A stretch of DNA of 64,000 bases from Streptomyces composti (GCF_012034205.1 NZ_JAATEM010000031.1:25832-89831); one strand, 5' to 3'; shown: positions 36,665 to 45,361, counted from the first letter of the stretch. Translations and numbers: made by a program. Notes: generated by a model not told the origin, from the sequence alone.

Positions 36665-37597
36665 CTAGCGGGCCGGCGTGCCCTGCGGCTGCTGCGGGGT
36701 GATGCCCAGGGCGGTCGTGTACTTGGCCAGGGCGAGCTTGCCGATCGCCGGGTACGCGCCCAGCGGCTCGGAGGCGGAGCACTCCGCCTCCTTCGCGGCC
36801 TCGGCGATCAGGCTCTGGTCGATCTCCGGGCCGATCAGGTACGGCGCGAGGGCCAGCTGCTGGGAACCGGCGCCGCGCAGCTGCTCGGCGACGGAGGCGA
36901 TCGAGCCCTCCTGGTCCAGCGCGGCCGCCATCACCGGCACCGCGAGACGCGCGGCGAGCAGCATGCCGGTGATCCCGGCCGCCTGCACCGCCTCGTCGCC
37001 GCCCACGGACGCCAGGATGATGCCGTCGGCGGCGGTCGCCACCGTGAACAGGCGGGCGCGGTCGGCGCGCGCCAGACCCGCCTCGGAGAGCCGCACGTGC
37101 AGCGCCTCGGCGAGCAGCGGGTGCGGGCCGAGCACATCGGTCAGATCGGCGGCGACCCGGCTGTCCATCACGGCCTGGCGGACCTGGCGCAGCAGTGCGC
37201 TGTCCGGGCCGGCGAGCAGCGGCACGACCACGGCGACGGGGCCGTCCGGCTCCTTCACGTCGTGACCGGCGGCACGTGCCTGCTCGTAGCGGGCGGTGCG
37301 CTCCTCGGCGGTCCGCGCGAGGACCGCCTGCAGCGCGGGGAACTCCGCGCTCGCGTCGCCCTCGCCGTCGAGGTAGCCGATCCGGGCGTCGAGGCCGGGC
37401 AGCTCGGAACGGGCGATGCTCACGACCTCGTCGGCGAGCGAGCGAATGGCACTACTGGGAGTACCCGGCACGGCGAGGACGAGCGCGGGCGCGCCCTCGG
37501 GAGCCACCAGAGGCTCGGGGCGGCGGTGCCGTCCAGGCTGGCGGGGGCGCGGCATTCGTACTGGCAGGCCGGACGCGGGCCCAGTGGGGGTGCTCAT
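36665..37597 (-). CDS. CbiX/SirB-like (sirohydrochlorin chelatase family) protein lacking catalytic histidines
   Basis: The 310-residue protein shows the two-domain CbiX-like layout: ALVLAVPGTPSSAIRSLADEV (about residues 38-58), VAVVVPLLAGPDSALLRQVR, GPHPLLAEALHVRL and, at the end, LALAPYLIG with EPLGAYPAIGKLAL. In active chelatases the first motif reads with a metal-binding His (typically GHGSR) and the second with GYH. Here these positions are VPGTP and GPDS. Sequence thus argues against ordinary ferrochelation. It may be a pseudo-enzyme, or act on another ligand. An Arg/Pro-rich N-terminal 25 residues is unstructured. Two palindromes lie upstream. Confidence 0.8.
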   Translation of the reverse strand: MSTPTGPASGLPVRMPRPRQPGRHRRPEPLVAPEGAPALVLAVPGTPSSAIRSLADEVVSIARSELPGLDARIGYLDGEGDASAEFPALQAVLARTAEERTARYEQARAAGHDVKEPDGPVAVVVPLLAGPDSALLRQVRQAVMDSRVAADLTDVLGPHPLLAEALHVRLSEAGLARADRARLFTVATAADGIILASVGGDEAVQAAGITGMLLAARLAVPVMAAALDQEGSIASVAEQLRGAGSQQLALAPYLIGPEIDQSLIAEAAKEAECSASEPLGAYPAIGKLALAKYTTALGITPQQPQGTPAR

Positions 37598-37624
37598 GGT
37601 GCGGCATGTTAGTGGCTTCTTGGG

Positions 37625-37670
37625 CTCCCCTGTTCGGGGAGGGTGCAGGTGAGCGGTATCCGTCCGGATA
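37625..37670. promoter_or_regulatory. Two palindromes upstream of the chelatase-like gene
   Basis: CTCCCC-TGTTC-GGGGAG (37625-37641) is a perfect six-pair hairpin, and TATCCGTCCGGATA (37657-37670) is a 14-base near-perfect palindrome. Both lie in the 84-base gap ahead of the minus-strand gene starting at 37597. The outer one fits an operator around the promoter, the inner one a leader hairpin. Confidence 0.45.
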
Positions 37671-37681
37671 TGTCGCTTGCG

Positions 37682-38710
37682 TTACGTGTCGGTGCCCGGC
37701 TCGGGGATGCTCCGCTCATCTGCCGGACCCGTCACACACAGCATCGCCTCGTCGCCCGGAAGGGTGAACGAGCCGGTGGCGAGATCGGTGGCGATCCGCA
37801 CCGCCCCGTGCAGCGGATCCCCCTCCGCAGGCACCCGCGGCACGCCCGGCACCCGCTTCGCCAGCTCCTCGTCCACCGCCGTCACCAGCGGGTCGCCGAG
37901 ATTCAGCAGACCACCCGTGAGCGCGACCAGCGGCTCGGCGTCGCCGCCTCGCGGGAGAACGGCCGCGGCCGAGTCCGCGATGTGCCGCGCCGCCGCCCGC
38001 AGGATGCTCCCGGCGACCGGGTCGTCCGGTGCGCACTCGGCGACCCGCGGCGCGAACGAGGCGAGGACGGCAGGCCGGTCGGCGCGCGGATACAGCTGCC
38101 CAGGCAGTCCCGCGGCGGGACCGAACATCTCCTCGGCGCACGCCAGCAGCGGGGCGGAGCCGCCCGGGCGGCCGTCGTGGGCGCGCAGCGCGGCCTCCAG
38201 GCCCGCCCGGCCGATCCAGGCGCCGCCGCCGCAGTCGCCGAGCAGATGGCCCCAGCCGTCGGCCCGGCGCCAGCCGGTCAGATCCGTGCCGACCGCGATC
38301 AGACCCGTACCGGCGGCGACCACCGCACCCGGGCGCGGCCCGAGGGCGCCGACGTACGCCGTGACCGCGTCGGCGGCCAGCGCGGTCCGCCGCGTGCCCA
38401 GCTCCCGGGCGAACGCACCCGGCAGCTCGGCCCGCAGCTCGTCGCCCAGGCTGGCCAGGCCGGCCGCCCCGACCACCGCCGTCTCCAGCCGCCCGGCACC
38501 CGCCTCGGCGGCCAAGGACCGGGCCAGGGGCAGCAGTTGCTCCAGAAGGTGGCCGGCGTCGATCCCCCCGGCACCGGTGCGCACCGGTTCGCCGGAGGCG
38601 GCACGGGCGAGCGGTCCCCGCCCGGCCGTCCCCACGACGACCCGCAGACCCGAACCGCCGGAGTCGACGGCGAGGAAGCCGGACCCCGGCTCGGCCCCGG
38701 TCCCGCTCAC
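37682..38710 (-). CDS. N-acetylglucosamine kinase-like ATPase (BadF/BadG/BcrA/BcrD family)
   Basis: The 342-residue protein from GTG 38710 has the actin/hexokinase fold. Phosphate-1 motif FLAVDSGGSGLRVVVG is near residue 9, phosphate-2 motif VVAAGTGLIAVG is near 133, and GWGHLLGDCGGGAWIGRAGLEAALR and ALTGGLLNLGDPL (adenosine) follow. Members phosphorylate N-acetylglucosamine from wall recycling or chitin. Its GTG start overlaps the ung stop (GTGA), so it is cotranslated with the repair enzyme, an unexpected pairing. Confidence 0.88.
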   Translation of the reverse strand: MSGTGAEPGSGFLAVDSGGSGLRVVVGTAGRGPLARAASGEPVRTGAGGIDAGHLLEQLLPLARSLAAEAGAGRLETAVVGAAGLASLGDELRAELPGAFARELGTRRTALAADAVTAYVGALGPRPGAVVAAGTGLIAVGTDLTGWRRADGWGHLLGDCGGGAWIGRAGLEAALRAHDGRPGGSAPLLACAEEMFGPAAGLPGQLYPRADRPAVLASFAPRVAECAPDDPVAGSILRAAARHIADSAAAVLPRGGDAEPLVALTGGLLNLGDPLVTAVDEELAKRVPGVPRVPAEGDPLHGAVRIATDLATGSFTLPGDEAMLCVTGPADERSIPEPGTDT

Positions 38711-39384
38711 GGCAGGCGCCAGTCCACCGGCTGGCCGCCCTGACGGATCAGCAGGTCGTTGGCCCTGCTGAACGGGCGGGAGCCGAAGAAGCCCCGGTCG
38801 GCCGACATCGGGGACGGGTGCGCGGACTCCACCGCGGGCAGATCGCCCAGCATCGGACGGCAGTTGCGCGCGTCGCGGCCCCACAGAATCGAGACCAGCG
38901 GTTTGCCGCGCGCGGCCAGCGCCCGGATCGCCTGCTCGGTGACCTCCTCCCAGCCCTTGCCGCGGTGCGCACCCGGCCGTCGCGGGGCCGTGGTGAGCGC
39001 CCTGTTGAGCAGCAGCACGCCCTGCTCGGTCCACGGCGTGAGATCACCCGTGCTCGGCTGGGGCACGCCCAGGTCGGCGGTCAGCTCGCGGAAGATGTTG
39101 ACCAGACTGCCGGGCAGCGGCCGCACATCCGGGGCGACGGAGAACGACAGCCCCACCGCGTGCCCCGGTGTCGGGTACGGATCCTGCCCGACGATCAGAA
39201 CGCGTACCTCGTCGAAGGGCTGCTGGAAGGCGCGCAGGACGTGATGCCCGGCCGGGAGGTAGGTGCGCCCCGCGGCGATCTCCGCGCGCAGGAACTCACC
39301 CATCGCGGCGATGCGTCCGGCCACCGGTTCCAGGGCCTTGGCCCATCCCGCTTCGACAATCTCGTGCAAGGGTCGTGGTGCCAC
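38707..39384 (-). CDS. ung: Uracil-DNA glycosylase, family 1
   Basis: The 225-residue protein removes uracil from DNA, starting base-excision repair. Motif A is VGQDPYPTPGHAVGLSFSV with the catalytic Asp; GVLLLNRALTT and motif B AHPSPMSADRGFFGSRPFS follow. Actinobacterial enzymes have Pro where E. coli Ung has His in the first motif, as here. Start: GTG 39384 (MAPRPLHEIVEAGW), with AGGG eight bases upstream; GTG 39393 is possible. It follows the Asp-box gene by 70 bases on the same strand and overlaps the downstream kinase. Confidence 0.95.
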   Translation of the reverse strand: MAPRPLHEIVEAGWAKALEPVAGRIAAMGEFLRAEIAAGRTYLPAGHHVLRAFQQPFDEVRVLIVGQDPYPTPGHAVGLSFSVAPDVRPLPGSLVNIFRELTADLGVPQPSTGDLTPWTEQGVLLLNRALTTAPRRPGAHRGKGWEEVTEQAIRALAARGKPLVSILWGRDARNCRPMLGDLPAVESAHPSPMSADRGFFGSRPFSRANDLLIRQGGQPVDWRLP

Positions 39385-39454
39385 GGGCGTCACCCTACTG
39401 CCGCAACGGCGCGGGAGATCAACCAGTGGCCACGACCGCGTGGCAGACCTCGGC

Positions 39455-40540
39455 TCACCCGACCACCGCGGCCCGTACGCACAGCACGTCCGGCAGGTGC
39501 CGGGCCAACTGCCGCCAGCTGTCGCCGTCGTCGGCCGATGCGTACACCTCGCCGTTGCGGTTGCCGAAGTACACACCGGCCGGGTCCGCGCCGTCGTGGC
39601 ACATGGCGTCGCGCAGCACCGTGCCGTAGTGGTCCTCCTGCGGCAGGCCGGCGCTGAGCGGCTCCCAGCTGCGGCCCGCGTCCGCCGTCCGGAACACCCG
39701 GCAGCGCCGCCCGGCGGGCACGCGGTCGGAGTCGGCCTGGATGGGGAAGACGTACGCGGTGTCGCCGCGATGCGGATGGGCCACCACCGCGAAGCCGAAG
39801 GTGGACGGCAGTCCCTCGCCGATGTCCGTCCAGTGCGCGCCCGCGTCGTCGCTGCGGTAGACGCCCCAGTGGTTCTGCAGATACAGCCGGTCCGGGTCCG
39901 CCGCGTCCCGCGCCACCTTGTGCACGCACTGGCCGAACTCAGGGTCCGGGTCCGGCAGGAACACCGCGGACACCCCCGAGTTGGACGGCGCCCAGCTCGC
40001 CCCGCCGTCCAGGGTGCGGAAGACGCCGGCTGTGGAGACCGCCACGGTGACGGCCTGCGGGTCGCGTGCGTCGGTGAGCACGGTGTGCAGGCCCTCGCCT
40101 CCGCCGCCCGGCATCCACTTCGACCGCGTCGGATGCTCCCACAGCGGGCGCACCAGCTCGAAGCTCTCCCCGCGGTCCTCCGAACGGTACAGCGCGGCCG
40201 GTTCCGTGCCCGCGTAGACCACGTCCTCTTCGGCGGCGGACGGGTGCAGCTGCCAGACCCGCTCCAGGGACGCCCCGGTGTCCTTGGGGAACTTCACCGC
40301 GGGCTGGGCCGGTTCGGTCCAGGTGCGGCCCAGGTCGTCGGAGTGGAACACGGACGGGCCCCAGTGCGAGCTGTCTCCGCCGGCCAGCAGCCGCGGGGCC
40401 GGGCCACGGGTGTCGATGGCGACCGAGTAGACCGCCTGGGCGTTGAAGTACGGGCTCTCGTCGAACTCCCAGGCGCCTCCTCGCCGGCGCCCGATGAACA
40501 GGCCCTTGCGGGTGCCCACGGCCAGCAGAACCTCGGTCAT
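39455..40540 (-). CDS. BNR/Asp-box repeat protein (sialidase-like beta-propeller)
   Basis: The 361-residue protein from ATG 40540 (GGAGG eight bases upstream) has at least six Asp boxes of the form S/T-x-D-x-G-x-S/T-W: SDDLGRTW, SEDRGESF, TLDGGASW, SDDAGAHW, TADAGRSW and SADDGDSW. This gives a six-bladed propeller like sialidases and photosystem YCF48 proteins. No signal peptide is present, so it is probably cytoplasmic and not a secreted glycosidase. A DNA-damage-type promoter lies 53-74 bases upstream. Function is unknown. Confidence 0.87.
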   Translation of the reverse strand: MTEVLLAVGTRKGLFIGRRRGGAWEFDESPYFNAQAVYSVAIDTRGPAPRLLAGGDSSHWGPSVFHSDDLGRTWTEPAQPAVKFPKDTGASLERVWQLHPSAAEEDVVYAGTEPAALYRSEDRGESFELVRPLWEHPTRSKWMPGGGGEGLHTVLTDARDPQAVTVAVSTAGVFRTLDGGASWAPSNSGVSAVFLPDPDPEFGQCVHKVARDAADPDRLYLQNHWGVYRSDDAGAHWTDIGEGLPSTFGFAVVAHPHRGDTAYVFPIQADSDRVPAGRRCRVFRTADAGRSWEPLSAGLPQEDHYGTVLRDAMCHDGADPAGVYFGNRNGEVYASADDGDSWRQLARHLPDVLCVRAAVVG

Positions 40541-40592
40541 GCCGATCACCTCCGCGACGTCGCCGTCGACGTCTCGATTCCGGACACGGGCC

Positions 40593-40614
40593 AGTCTGCA
40601 CCCCGCCACTGACA
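40593..40614 (-). promoter_or_regulatory. PafBC/RecA-NDp-type promoter of the Asp-box-ung-kinase unit
   Basis: On the minus strand TGTCAGTG (40614-40607), an eight-base spacer and CAGACT (40598-40593) match the mycobacterial damage-inducible layout TTGTC(A/G)GTG-N8-TAnnnT recognised through PafBC, except that -10 begins with C. The leader to ATG 40540 would be about 45 bases. The same motif precedes the HEAT-repeat gene (20 of 22 bases identical). Confidence 0.6.
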
Positions 40615-40775
40615 GTCACCTGTGGATCAGCCGGGCCGCAGCTCAGCCGGGTGTCGCGGCGCCGCGGGCCGGGTGCGGTCCCGCTCACACCGCCCGCGGT
40701 GAGCATCCGGCGGCGGACCCGCGTATGGGAGGGCGGCTGCGGGAGAACCCCGCGGGCAGTGAGGAGGGGCCGTCT

Positions 40776-41366
40776 ATGGCGAGGGCGGTGCGGGGACCCG
40801 GCCGGTGGCTGTGGCGCTGGCGGCGCAATCCGCTGAAGCGGCGATCGGACCGGATCGAGTCCTGGTTCCTGCTGGCTTCCTGGGTCCTCACCCTGCTGAT
40901 CGCGGTGGCCGCCGGTGCGGGGGTGGCCCGCTCGGTCGAGCAGGAGCTGGCCAGGGAACGCGCGGAGTGGCGCCGGGCCGAGGCGCAGCTGACCGAGCCG
41001 GCACCGGGCACGCCGCGCGACGACGGGCGGGACAGCCGGGCCGACCACGTGTGGGCCACGGCCCGCTGGACGGCCCCCGACGGCGCCTCGCACACGGGTC
41101 AGATACGGGTGCCGGCCGGGAGCGCGGCCGGCACCCCGGTCACCGTCTGGACGGACCGCGAGGGCCGCCAGGTGACCCGGCCCACCACCGCCTCCGAGGC
41201 CCGGTTCCGGGCGGCCCTGGTCGGTGCGACGGCCGCCGTGGGCGCCTCCCTGATCCCGGTCGCGGCCGTCCGCGCGGTGCGCCGGCGGCTCGAGGAGCGC
41301 CGCCTGGAGGAGTGGGGCGACGAGTGGGCGAGGCTCGGACCGCAGTGGGGCCGCAGCACCAGCTGA
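40776..41366 (+). CDS. Two-TM conserved membrane protein, Rv1733c-like
   Basis: The 196-residue protein starts at ATG 40776 with GAGGAGGGG upstream. A basic N-terminus (RWRRNPLKRRSDRIE) precedes a first membrane helix (WFLLASWVLTLLIAVAAGAGVA, about residues 30-51), an extracellular domain of about 85 residues including ARWTAPDGASHTGQIRVP, a second helix (about 150-172) and an RRRLEERRLEEWGDEW tail. The layout matches the Rv1733c family of mycobacteria and streptomycetes. Function is unknown. Confidence 0.8.
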   Translation: MARAVRGPGRWLWRWRRNPLKRRSDRIESWFLLASWVLTLLIAVAAGAGVARSVEQELARERAEWRRAEAQLTEPAPGTPRDDGRDSRADHVWATARWTAPDGASHTGQIRVPAGSAAGTPVTVWTDREGRQVTRPTTASEARFRAALVGATAAVGASLIPVAAVRAVRRRLEERRLEEWGDEWARLGPQWGRSTS

Positions 41367-41447
41367 GCCGGTGACGAGCGCGGACGGGAGCGACGGCGGC
41401 CGGCTCCTGGGCGGCCCGTCCATCCGGTGAGCGCGGGCCGGCCGTGC

Positions 41448-43541
41448 CTACGCCACGGGCGAGTCGCAACCTCGCAGCGCCTCCCGGCAGTGGCGGAGCA
41501 GCAGTTCGTCCTCGTGCACATCGTTGTCGCAGTGGCCGCCCGGCCTCGCCCGGTGCCGGCGGCGGGTGGCCAGTTCCGCCCGGAACAGGCCGTGCAGGGG
41601 CTCGGCCGCCGGGCCCAGCTCCGCCGCCAGAGCCGCGATGGGGACGCGAGTGTACGCGTTCTCCCGCCACGCCGCCCGCAGCACGTCCGCCGCCGGTTCC
41701 GGTTCCCCGGTGATGCGCCACAGGGCCTGCGCGGCGGCCGTCCGCTCCCACAAGCCGCCGGAACGGGCCAGCTCGCGCAGCCCCGTGACTCCCGCCCGGG
41801 CCGCCGGCCCCATGCGCCCCAGCGCCTCCGCCGCAGCCCGGGGACCGCCGTGCTCCCCGTCGCCGGCCAGCTCCCGCAGCAGGACGGGCAGTATGGCCTC
41901 GGCGTCGCCCTCGACGGCCCAGAGCGCGTCCGCGGCGGACACCCCGCAGGCGCCGTCCAGCAGGCCGCGCAGCACGGGCGCCGCCGCCTCCCGGGCCGGC
42001 CGCCCGAGCGCGCCCAGGGCCCGGGCGGCCGAGTCCAGCAGCGAGTCCCGCAGCCGCAGGTCCGCGGGCAGCCCGGTGGCCAGGCGCAGCACCGCGGGCA
42101 GCGCCTCGGTGTCGCGGAGGGCGGCCAGCGCCCGCAGCAGCGGCGCGGCGCGCTCGTGCAGGTCCGGTGAACCGAGGGGGAGCCGGGCGAGCCGCTCGCG
42201 CAGCGCGGGGGCGAGCGGTGCAGCCGCCGGGCCGAGGTGGGGGATCACCTGGCCGAGGTCGTCCGGGACCTCCGGTCCGGCCAGCAGCCCGGCCAGTACC
42301 GGCACCGCACGCGCATCTCCGGTGCGGGCCAGCGCCTTGACCGCCTCGCCCAGGGTCGGGGCGCCGCTGCCCCATCTTCGTATGCGCGTCTCCGGGCGGC
42401 CGGTCACCAGCTCGTGCAGCGCGTCGGCAGCCGGCGCGGCGAGTTCGTACAATTCGGTGAGGACGAACAGCGCGGCGTCGCGCAGCCGTTCGTCCTCGTC
42501 GGCGAGCTGGGCGCCGATCAGGGCGATCGGCTCCGCGTAGTCGGCACGCCAGGTGCGGAAGAGGCCCGGCGCCATCCACACCGCGTGACAGCGGTCCACC
42601 GGGTCGGAGCAGGCCAGCTGGCCCGCCAGCAGCGCCGTGCGGTCGGCGACCCGGTCGTCGAGGGCCGTGTGCAGGGTGCGCAGCAGCTGGGCGCCCTCCT
42701 CGTCCGAGGGACGCAGCCGCCGCAGCCGGCCGACGAGGGTGTCGGTGTCGGGGCCGCCCGTCTCGTCGGGGAGGGCGGGGCGTAACCGGGCCCGCTCCCG
42801 GAGCAGCCGCAGCACGGTGGGCACCGGCTCCGCCGGCAGCCGCTCCGGCGCGCACCCCGCCAGCTGGCCGAGCGCCGCGAGCCGCAGCCCCGGGCCGTGC
42901 GGCGGGGCGCTGTGCGCCGCCAGCAGCTCCACCGCCCGTCCGGCGTGCGCGGGGTGCCGCCGGGCGAACCGGCCGAGGCCCTCGAGCAGGGCGAGCAGCA
43001 CCCTCTCGTCCCGCTCGTCCGCGAGCCGCTTGTGCAACAGGCCCAGCGCGCGGCCCGGTTCGTCCAGGAACCGGACGGCCGCGCCCGCCGCCGCGCGGCG
43101 TACCGCCGGGTCCGGGTCCGCGGTGAGCCGTACGAACGCCTCGGCCCGGGCGCGGACGGCCGCCCGCGCCCGGGCACGCAGCCGGTCCGGCTCGGCATCG
43201 CCCGCTGCGTCGACGTCCGTCGTGCCGTCCGCCGTGCCGTCGTCCGGGGCGCCGCCGCCGGCCGGATCCTCCCCGCCGATGCTCACCAGCAGGTCCACTA
43301 TCCCCGCCCGCTCCGGCACCTCTTCGCGGTCGGCGAGCGCGAAGAGGAACGGGACGCAGGCCAGCGTCGAGTCGTACACGTTTCCCTGGTGGTGCACGGC
43401 GCCGTACATGCCGTCGAGCGCGGTCTCCCGCTCGGCGGCGTCCCCGGAGGCGAGCCCCTCGAGAAGGAGAGGCACGTCCTCCGCGCTCCCGTACGCATGC
43501 CGCATCGAGGCCCAGTCGACCTCGTCGATCCCCGTGAACAC
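41448..43541 (-). CDS. HEAT-repeat protein
   Basis: The 697-residue protein is built of Ala/Leu-rich helical hairpins typical of HEAT repeats (for example DPAVRRAAAGAAVRFLDEP and AAPVLRGLLDGACGVSAADALWAVEG). Its start has the conserved GVHHQGN-like element (YGAVHHQGNVYDSTLACVPF, about residues 46-65) of a streptomycete family. A Gly/Asp/Thr-rich linker interrupts it near residues 96-120. HEAT proteins are binding scaffolds; the partner is unknown, and some relatives serve as immunity proteins. A damage-type promoter lies just upstream. Confidence 0.85.
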   Translation of the reverse strand: MFTGIDEVDWASMRHAYGSAEDVPLLLEGLASGDAAERETALDGMYGAVHHQGNVYDSTLACVPFLFALADREEVPERAGIVDLLVSIGGEDPAGGGAPDDGTADGTTDVDAAGDAEPDRLRARARAAVRARAEAFVRLTADPDPAVRRAAAGAAVRFLDEPGRALGLLHKRLADERDERVLLALLEGLGRFARRHPAHAGRAVELLAAHSAPPHGPGLRLAALGQLAGCAPERLPAEPVPTVLRLLRERARLRPALPDETGGPDTDTLVGRLRRLRPSDEEGAQLLRTLHTALDDRVADRTALLAGQLACSDPVDRCHAVWMAPGLFRTWRADYAEPIALIGAQLADEDERLRDAALFVLTELYELAAPAADALHELVTGRPETRIRRWGSGAPTLGEAVKALARTGDARAVPVLAGLLAGPEVPDDLGQVIPHLGPAAAPLAPALRERLARLPLGSPDLHERAAPLLRALAALRDTEALPAVLRLATGLPADLRLRDSLLDSAARALGALGRPAREAAAPVLRGLLDGACGVSAADALWAVEGDAEAILPVLLRELAGDGEHGGPRAAAEALGRMGPAARAGVTGLRELARSGGLWERTAAAQALWRITGEPEPAADVLRAAWRENAYTRVPIAALAAELGPAAEPLHGLFRAELATRRRHRARPGGHCDNDVHEDELLLRHCREALRGCDSPVA

Positions 43542-43576
43542 GCTGTCCTCCCCGGGCGAAGTGCCAACTGCTCGCG

Positions 43577-43598
43577 AGTCTGCACCACGACACTGACA
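43577..43598 (-). promoter_or_regulatory. PafBC/RecA-NDp-type promoter of the HEAT-repeat gene
   Basis: On the minus strand TGTCAGTG (43598-43591), eight bases, then CAGACT (43582-43577), with a leader of about 30 bases to ATG 43541. It is 20 of 22 bases identical to the element before the Asp-box gene, including the exact spacing. The match to the mycobacterial damage-response promoter is from memory of the consensus. Confidence 0.6.
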
Positions 43599-43658
43599 AC
43601 GATGCGCGCCCGAGGGGTGACTGTGCGCAAACCTTGCGGCCGGTGGCTTGATGCCGGG

Positions 43659-45353
43659 TCAGTTCTCGTCCGGCAGCGCACGCTCCAGGATCGTGTCGAG
43701 GCCGGCCGCCGAGGGGAGCGTGCCGAAGGCGTGCCCCCAGTCGCCGCCGAGCCGGGTGGCGCAGAACGCGTCGGCGACGGCGGCCGGGGCGTGCCGGACC
43801 AGCAGGGAGCCCTGCAGGGCCAGCGCCATCTGCTCCACCAGCCGGCGGGCCGTCACCGGGGAGGCGTCGCCGAGCTGCTGCTTCAGCCGGGCCACCGCTG
43901 CGTCCAGCCGGCCGTCCGCGCCCTGGGCCAGGGCGAGTTCGTCGAACAGGGCCTGGGCGGTGGCCGGATCCTTGCCGAGGGCGCGCAGCACGTCCAGCGC
44001 GTTCACATTGCCCGAGCCCTCCCAGATGGACAGCAGCGGCGCCTCGCGGTAGTGCCGGGGCATCCCGGAGTCCTCGACGTAGCCGTTGCCGCCCAGGCAC
44101 TCCAGCGCCTCGGCGGTGAACGCCGGACCCCGCTTGGTCACCCAGTACTTGCCGACGGCGGTGGCGATCCGGCGGAACGCCCGCTCCTTCTCGTCCCCGC
44201 GCACCGCGCGGTCGGCGGCGCCGGCCAGCCGCAGTGTGAGCGTCGTGGCCGCCTCCGACTCCAGCGCCAGATCCGCCAGCACGTTGCGCATGAGCGGCTG
44301 GTCGGCCAGGCGCGCTCCGAAGGCGGTGCGGTGCCGGGCGTGGTGCCCCGCCTCGACGAGCGTCTTGCGCATCAGCGCCGCCGACATCATCACGCAGTCC
44401 AGGCGGGTGCAGTTGACCATCTCGATGATGGTCTTCACCCCCTGGCCCTCCGGACCGACCAGCCAGGCCACGGTGCCGTCGAACTCGGGCTCGGAGGAGG
44501 CGTTGGAGCGGTTGCCCAGCTTGTCCTTCAGCCGCTGGATGCGGAACGTGTTGCGGGTGCCGTCGGGCAGTACGCGCGGCACGAAGAAGCAGGACAGCCC
44601 GCCCGGCGCCTGCGCGAGCACCAGGAACACGTCGCACATCGGCGCCGAGGTGAACCACTTGTGGCCGCGCAGCGTGTACACGCCCTCCTCGGCCGTCGGG
44701 GTGGCCACGGTGGTGTTGGTGCGCACGTCCGAGCCGCCCTGCTTCTCGGTCATCCCCATGCCGGCCAGCAGCCCGCGTTTCTCGGTGGGCACCCGCAGGC
44801 CCGGCTCGTACTCCCGGCTGGTCAGCAGCGGTTCGTACACCTTTGCCAGCTCCGGCTGCCGGCGCAGCGCCGGAACGGCCGCGTACGTCATGGAGGTCGG
44901 GCAGCCGTGTCCCGCGTCGGTGTGGCCCCACACCAGGCCGCCCGCGGTGCGCACCACATGGGCGCCGGGCCGCTCGTCCGCCCAGGGCGCCCCGGCCAGC
45001 CCCTCGGCCACGGCGGTGCGCATCAGGTGGTGCCAGCTCGGATGGAACTCCACCTCGTCGATGCGGTGCCCGAACCGGTCGTGGGTGCGCAGCTCCGGCT
45101 CGTGGCGGTTGGCCTGATCGCTCCACTCCTGCACCTGCTCGCTGCCCGCGGCCCGGCCGAGCCGGCGCAGATCCTCCTCGGCCCACCCGGCGCCCTCGCG
45201 GCGCAGCCCCTCCAGAAGGGCGGCGTCGTCCGAGGCGTCGTAGGGGGCCAGCGGGCCCGCCTGATTGGTGACCTCGTGCGTGGCGTACCCGCCGTGTCCG
45301 CCGCCCGGTGCGCCCGGCTCCGGGCCCTGCTCTTCCGCGAAAGTCATGACCAT
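43659..45353 (-). CDS. AidB-like acyl-CoA dehydrogenase
   Basis: The 564-residue flavoprotein has the longer AidB-type layout: an N-terminal extension (THEVTNQAGPLAPYDASDD), the FAD-contacting MGMTEKQGGSDVRTN (about residues 199-213), KWFTSAPMCDVFLVLAQ, and LECLGGNGYVEDSGMPRHYREAPLLSIWEGSGNV split over the active-site region near 405-440. AidB is linked to protection against DNA alkylation in E. coli; other members are isovaleryl- or long-chain acyl-CoA dehydrogenases. Start is ATG 45353 or 45347. It is divergent from a PaaX regulator. Confidence 0.9.
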   Translation of the reverse strand: MVMTFAEEQGPEPGAPGGGHGGYATHEVTNQAGPLAPYDASDDAALLEGLRREGAGWAEEDLRRLGRAAGSEQVQEWSDQANRHEPELRTHDRFGHRIDEVEFHPSWHHLMRTAVAEGLAGAPWADERPGAHVVRTAGGLVWGHTDAGHGCPTSMTYAAVPALRRQPELAKVYEPLLTSREYEPGLRVPTEKRGLLAGMGMTEKQGGSDVRTNTTVATPTAEEGVYTLRGHKWFTSAPMCDVFLVLAQAPGGLSCFFVPRVLPDGTRNTFRIQRLKDKLGNRSNASSEPEFDGTVAWLVGPEGQGVKTIIEMVNCTRLDCVMMSAALMRKTLVEAGHHARHRTAFGARLADQPLMRNVLADLALESEAATTLTLRLAGAADRAVRGDEKERAFRRIATAVGKYWVTKRGPAFTAEALECLGGNGYVEDSGMPRHYREAPLLSIWEGSGNVNALDVLRALGKDPATAQALFDELALAQGADGRLDAAVARLKQQLGDASPVTARRLVEQMALALQGSLLVRHAPAAVADAFCATRLGGDWGHAFGTLPSAAGLDTILERALPDEN

Positions 45354-45361
45354 GGGGCGAG

